Part shown: positions 5,150-7,287 of the stretch, piece by piece
Layout: every line of letters begins with the position of its first letter
Position numbering within the stretch: position 1 is the first letter of the stretch
Origin: JACDAE01 sp034438015
Lineage (GTDB): Bacteria; Chloroflexota; Ktedonobacteria; Ktedonobacterales; Ktedonobacteraceae
DNA length: 7,287 nucleotides
Direction of reading: 5' to 3'
Assembly (NCBI GenBank): GCA_034438015.1
Contig: DAOTTD010000105.1
Span: 1-7,287 of the forward strand
Made by a program: the position numbers and the translations under genes
Notes under the pieces: model-generated
The model's database searches: none
The model's input: only the letters and a program-made list of their open reading frames with translations
Told to the model about the DNA's origin: nothing

Positions 5150-6508
5150 CTATGGCATACGCGCTACAACTACACTGACGTTATCGCGTCCACCCCCCTG
5201 CAAGGCCGCATTGACCAGGACATCGCTCACGCGCAGAGGATCGCGCATCGTGCGGATAATGCGCTCGATCTCCGGGTCCCGCACCATCTCCCACAATCCA
5301 TCCGAGCAGAGCAGCAGGCTATCATTCTCACACAGATCGACCATAAACCAGTCCACCTCGATCACCTCTTTATTGCCCAGGCTGCGATAGACCTTGTTGC
5401 GCTCCGGGTGCGTGTACACCTCGTTGGGCGTGATCTCGCCTGCGGCAACCAACGAGGCTACCAGTGAATGATCCCGCGTAATCTGTGTCAGGCCAATGCT
5501 GGGACGAAAGAGATAGGTGCGGCTATCCCCAACATTGACGATATAGGCTTTTGAGCCAACAACAAGCGCAGCCGTCAGCGTCGTCCCCATCTCCTGCCCC
5601 CACTCGCTACCGCGCTGGTAGATCGCGTTGTTGGCCCACTCGACGCCGCCCACCAGCATCTCGACCAGGTAATCATCGTTGATCTCGTTGCTGGTCACGA
5701 TATTTTGTAGCACCATCTGCATCATACTCTGGATGGCGATGCGGCTGGCCTCCTGCCCATACGCGTGGCCGCCCATCCCGTCGGCAACCACGAACAGGCC
5801 GAAGGGGACGAGGCGCCCGTGAAATGTGCATGTCCCTTGCAGCACCACCAGACTATCCTCGTTGGGATTGCGCTGCCGCGCGATCCCTGTATTCCAGCCC
5901 ACACCGACCTCTAGCGGCTGAATCAGGCGTGGATGCTGTAGTGGATTTGGAGGCGTGAGGGGGCGACTGATGGAGGCATTACTCGCCGGGCGTGTTGGTA
6001 TATCATGAATGCCTCTCACGCCGGTCGGTATAAGAGATGGTCGTGTCAACTGCGCCGATTGCTGAAGCCTTTGTGGTAAGTGTAGCCTGGGCATAGAACC
6101 CGTTTGCGTCATGGTATCATCTCCCGCTACTGTGAGCGCTGGCGACGGAGCCTCAGACAGCGAGCGCACGAGCGCCCAACGCTTCCCGTCATAATACTGC
6201 TTATAGTAATAAGACTTTTGCCGCTGTAGCCGGACCAGGAATAATACGACATACCCGAGCACGAGCCAGGCCACGAGCCAGGCGATAGACGCCACAGTAA
6301 GCGCCAGCACAGGAATAAGAGCCATCGCCCCCTGCGCGCTCCAGAGCCGGGGAAGTCGAGATAACGCCTGCACCAGTTGGAACCAGGATTGTGGAGGAAT
6401 GCCACCCGCCGCCCAGAAAAGAAAGATAGCCGCGCACACGATCCCCAACCACGTAACGACGCGCGCCACCCGAGAGATGGCATAAAGCCCCTTGAACTCC
6501 TCCAACAT
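5150..6508 (-). CDS. Membrane-anchored PP2C-type Ser/Thr protein phosphatase
   Basis: The 452-residue protein has two hydrophobic spans near its N-terminus (about 17-37 and 62-92), then a Pro/Thr/Gln-rich linker (about 97-200), then a full PP2C (PPM) domain (about 205-451) in the cytoplasm. Catalytic motifs are all present: NEDS (216-219), VVADGMGGH (240-248), GTTLTAALV and VGDSRTY (308-332), DHSLV (346-350), CSDGLWE (401-407) and GGRDN (439-443). The acidic residues of these motifs bind two Mn/Mg ions and dephosphorylate Ser/Thr, usually opposing Hanks-type kinases. No kinase or FHA gene adjoins it here. The frame opens at GTG 6565, but ATG 6508 is preferred: AAGGAA sits 8 bases upstream and the hydrophobic N-terminus follows. 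The GTG start would add 19 residues and has no well-placed ribosome binding site. No convincing promoter was found upstream. Confidence 0.92.
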   Translation of the reverse strand: MLEEFKGLYAISRVARVVTWLGIVCAAIFLFWAAGGIPPQSWFQLVQALSRLPRLWSAQGAMALIPVLALTVASIAWLVAWLVLGYVVLFLVRLQRQKSYYYKQYYDGKRWALVRSLSEAPSPALTVAGDDTMTQTGSMPRLHLPQRLQQSAQLTRPSLIPTGVRGIHDIPTRPASNASISRPLTPPNPLQHPRLIQPLEVGVGWNTGIARQRNPNEDSLVVLQGTCTFHGRLVPFGLFVVADGMGGHAYGQEASRIAIQSMMQMVLQNIVTSNEINDDYLVEMLVGGVEWANNAIYQRGSEWGQEMGTTLTAALVVGSKAYIVNVGDSRTYLFRPSIGLTQITRDHSLVASLVAAGEITPNEVYTHPERNKVYRSLGNKEVIEVDWFMVDLCENDSLLLCSDGLWEMVRDPEIERIIRTMRDPLRVSDVLVNAALQGGGRDNVSVVVARMP

Positions 6509-6800
6509 ACTATCGGTTCCTTGCCGAAATTTCCTTCCCGCTCCAGGGAGCACCACACTGTTCACCGCCCTACAATAGCGAACACTCCTTTTAGCACAAG
6601 AGTACTATGCACCGCAATACTCTTTCTGCTGAAAGTATACGGAAACATCCTTGCCATCGTCTCCCAATCCCCTTCCACAAGAAAGATCCGTTTGTTATAG
6701 TATTTCGGAAGGGCGCGTACGAACTTTGCTGGAAAATTGTGACGTTTCTTAGTATTGCCCTGTCTATCGCTACTCTAACCGATCACGCACGCATGTGTAG

Positions 6801-6820
6801 AAGACTTACGCACAAGTCTT
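6801..6820. repeat. 7-bp inverted repeat AAGACTT/AAGTCTT
   Basis: Perfect arms AAGACTT (6801-6807) and AAGTCTT (6814-6820) flank six bases. The size and spacing suit a dimeric regulator site or a small hairpin. It lies about 290 bases upstream of the PP2C start on the PP2C strand. Confidence 0.4.
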
Positions 6821-6865
6821 ATTCATCTTATACCGGTGTCTTCTAATTCCGCTTCGCTGGAGCCA

Positions 6866-6898
6866 CGCTTCTGTGCTCGCCTCCCCACAGGGGAAGCG
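6866..6898. repeat. Bulged hairpin and nested GAAGCGCTTC palindrome
   Basis: CGCTTC-TGTG (6866-6875) pairs with CACA-(GGG)-GAAGCG (6886-6898), leaving a three-base bulge and a ten-base loop. The right arm is also half of a perfect 10-bp palindrome GAAGCGCTTC (6893-6902). The surrounding 50 bases repeat CGCTTC and TTCGCTGG motifs, which looks like a small dispersed repeat. Confidence 0.4.
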
Positions 6899-6920
6899 CT
6901 TCGTAGTTCGCTGGGAGATG

Positions 6921-6985
6921 CTTTTATACGCTCAAATTCGCCCGTGTGGCTACAAATCTGGCTACATAAAATGAGCGTATGAAAG
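6921..6985. repeat. 14-bp inverted repeat around TGGCTACA direct repeats
   Basis: CTTTTATACGCTCA (6921-6934) pairs with TGAGCGTATGAAAG (6972-6985) over 14 bases with a single G-T wobble. Of these, ATACGCTCA/TGAGCGTAT is perfect. The 37-base interior contains TGGCTACA twice (6947 and 6959). The layout resembles the ends of a very small non-autonomous element or an operator region. Confidence 0.5.
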
Positions 6986-7002
6986 GTTGAAAACACAGCC
7001 AA

Positions 7003-7049
7003 CTGATGAACCAACTGCGAGGGTACTCACTGCGTAGTTGGTTCATCGG
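7003..7049. repeat. 12-14 bp inverted repeat GATGAACCAACT/AGTTGGTTCATC
   Basis: GATGAACCAACT (7005-7016) and AGTTGGTTCATC (7036-7047) are perfect 12-bp arms, extendable by one wobble and one pair to 7003-7049. The 19-base loop contains a small GAG-GGTA-CTC helix. No T-run follows on the plus strand. It could be a transcription stop for read-through out of the insertion sequence, a recombination or transposon end, or an RNA structure. Confidence 0.55.
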
Positions 7050-7149
7050 ATGCATCAGAACTGAGAGTCTAAAAATCAGCAAAACGTAGTGGCACTTCTG
7101 CTCTTCAGGTCTATCCAATGGCTATAGGAATAGCGCATGATCTAATAAA

Positions 7150-7287
7150 GGGCGTGTCGCAAAAACGGGTAGTGACCCTGTTAAGAGGTGGTAGGAACAC
7201 GGGAGGTCAACACTTCCAGGAACGACCAGAGATGGTCCGTCAGCCCCAGAGCCATGGCCGGAGACTGCTGTCGATACCGACGCACTC
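7150..7287 (-). mobile_element. Insertion sequence, one end
   Basis: The transposase stop (7181-7183) lies about 30 bases from a probable element end in the sequence GGGCGTGTCGCAAAAACGGG (7150-7169). A terminal inverted repeat is expected there. The outer boundary at about 7150 is inferred from the change in sequence character and from the short distance between gene and end that is usual in insertion sequences. The other end lies outside the window, so the inverted repeat and any target duplication cannot be verified. Confidence 0.5.
7181..7287 (-). CDS. IS transposase, C-terminal end only
   Basis: Read on the minus strand, the last 34 residues before a TAA at 7181-7183 are VRRYRQQSPAMALGLTDHLW followed by SFLEVLTSRVPTTS. 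The SPAMALGLTDHLWSFxE pattern matches, from memory, the C-terminus of DDE transposases of insertion sequences abundant in Chloroflexota and cyanobacteria, where TPAMAAGLTDHVW precedes the stop. The gene starts to the right of the window. The catalytic core is not visible, so family and activity cannot be judged. Confidence 0.65.
   Translation of the reverse strand, partial: VRRYRQQSPAMALGLTDHLWSFLEVLTSRVPTTS

Larger units (their letters stand above)
6509..7149. other. Gene-free, palindrome-rich stretch
   Basis: No recognisable gene lies between the PP2C start and the insertion-sequence end. Open frames at 6607-6846 (+) and 6823-7014 (-) give no known domain and look like chance; the latter reads through hairpin sequence. 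The stretch contains four inverted repeats listed separately and a direct repeat TGGCTACA (6947-6954 and 6959-6966). The PP2C promoter should be here, but no -35/-10 pair stands out on the minus strand. Confidence 0.5.

Noticed and set aside
6127..6558. 143-residue minus-strand open frame overlapping the PP2C N-terminus
   Set aside because: It is an alternative frame of the PP2C gene with low-complexity Trp/Arg/Ser composition and no domain; the PP2C frame carries the membrane helices and start.
6840..7060. Closely spaced short repeats considered as a CRISPR array
   Set aside because: The repeats are inverted, of different sequence, and do not alternate with spacers of constant length.

Overview
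The window looks like accessory, partly decayed chromosomal DNA from a free-living, moderately GC-rich bacterium. The gene mix is a DUF1003 membrane protein with a coiled coil, a second RpoD-like sigma factor, a membrane-anchored PP2C phosphatase and a C-terminal zinc-ribbon fragment. This fits Chloroflexota, perhaps Ktedonobacteria, but that assignment rests on protein style only and was not tested by a search. No rRNA, tRNA or CRISPR array is visible.

Left part (1-1729) is mostly wreckage. It opens with the last 48 residues of an acyl-CoA synthetase (+). Nine bases later the C-terminal half of a TetR regulator begins on the minus strand. This abuts head-to-head, near position 400-417, the C-terminal half of an SRPBCC-like protein on the plus strand; both have lost their N-termini, as one deletion across a divergent promoter would produce. 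A small minus-strand zinc-ribbon ORF follows. Then comes the N-terminal DUF4158 part of a Tn3-family transposase, with its own ribosome binding site, cut off after 180 residues.

Middle part (1730-5049) holds three intact plus-strand genes, each with a clear Shine-Dalgarno sequence. The first is a DUF1003 two-helix membrane protein whose coiled coil is built from three exact 21-residue repeats. The second is a group-2 type sigma-70 factor with an intact -10 reading surface and a changed -35 reading residue. The third is a short cation diffusion facilitator (CDF) whose predicted metal site is DxxxE plus CxxxC, and whose usual C-terminal domain is replaced by a cysteine-rich tail. A strong intrinsic terminator and a promoter with an overlapping imperfect palindrome separate the sigma gene from the transporter, so the transporter is probably its own metal-responsive unit.

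Right part (5050-7287): a 16-bp hairpin separates the transporter from a convergent minus-strand gene for a membrane-anchored PP2C-type Ser/Thr phosphatase with all metal-binding motifs present. Beyond its start lies about 640 bases without a recognisable gene but with several inverted repeats. The window ends in the 3' end of an insertion-sequence transposase on the minus strand.

The most interesting points are the cysteine-substituted CDF metal site and tail, the sigma factor with His at the position equivalent to E. coli sigma-70 Arg584, the 21-residue repeats in the DUF1003 protein, and the double-truncation scar of the TetR/SRPBCC pair. I see no convincing undescribed multi-gene defence or biosynthetic system here.
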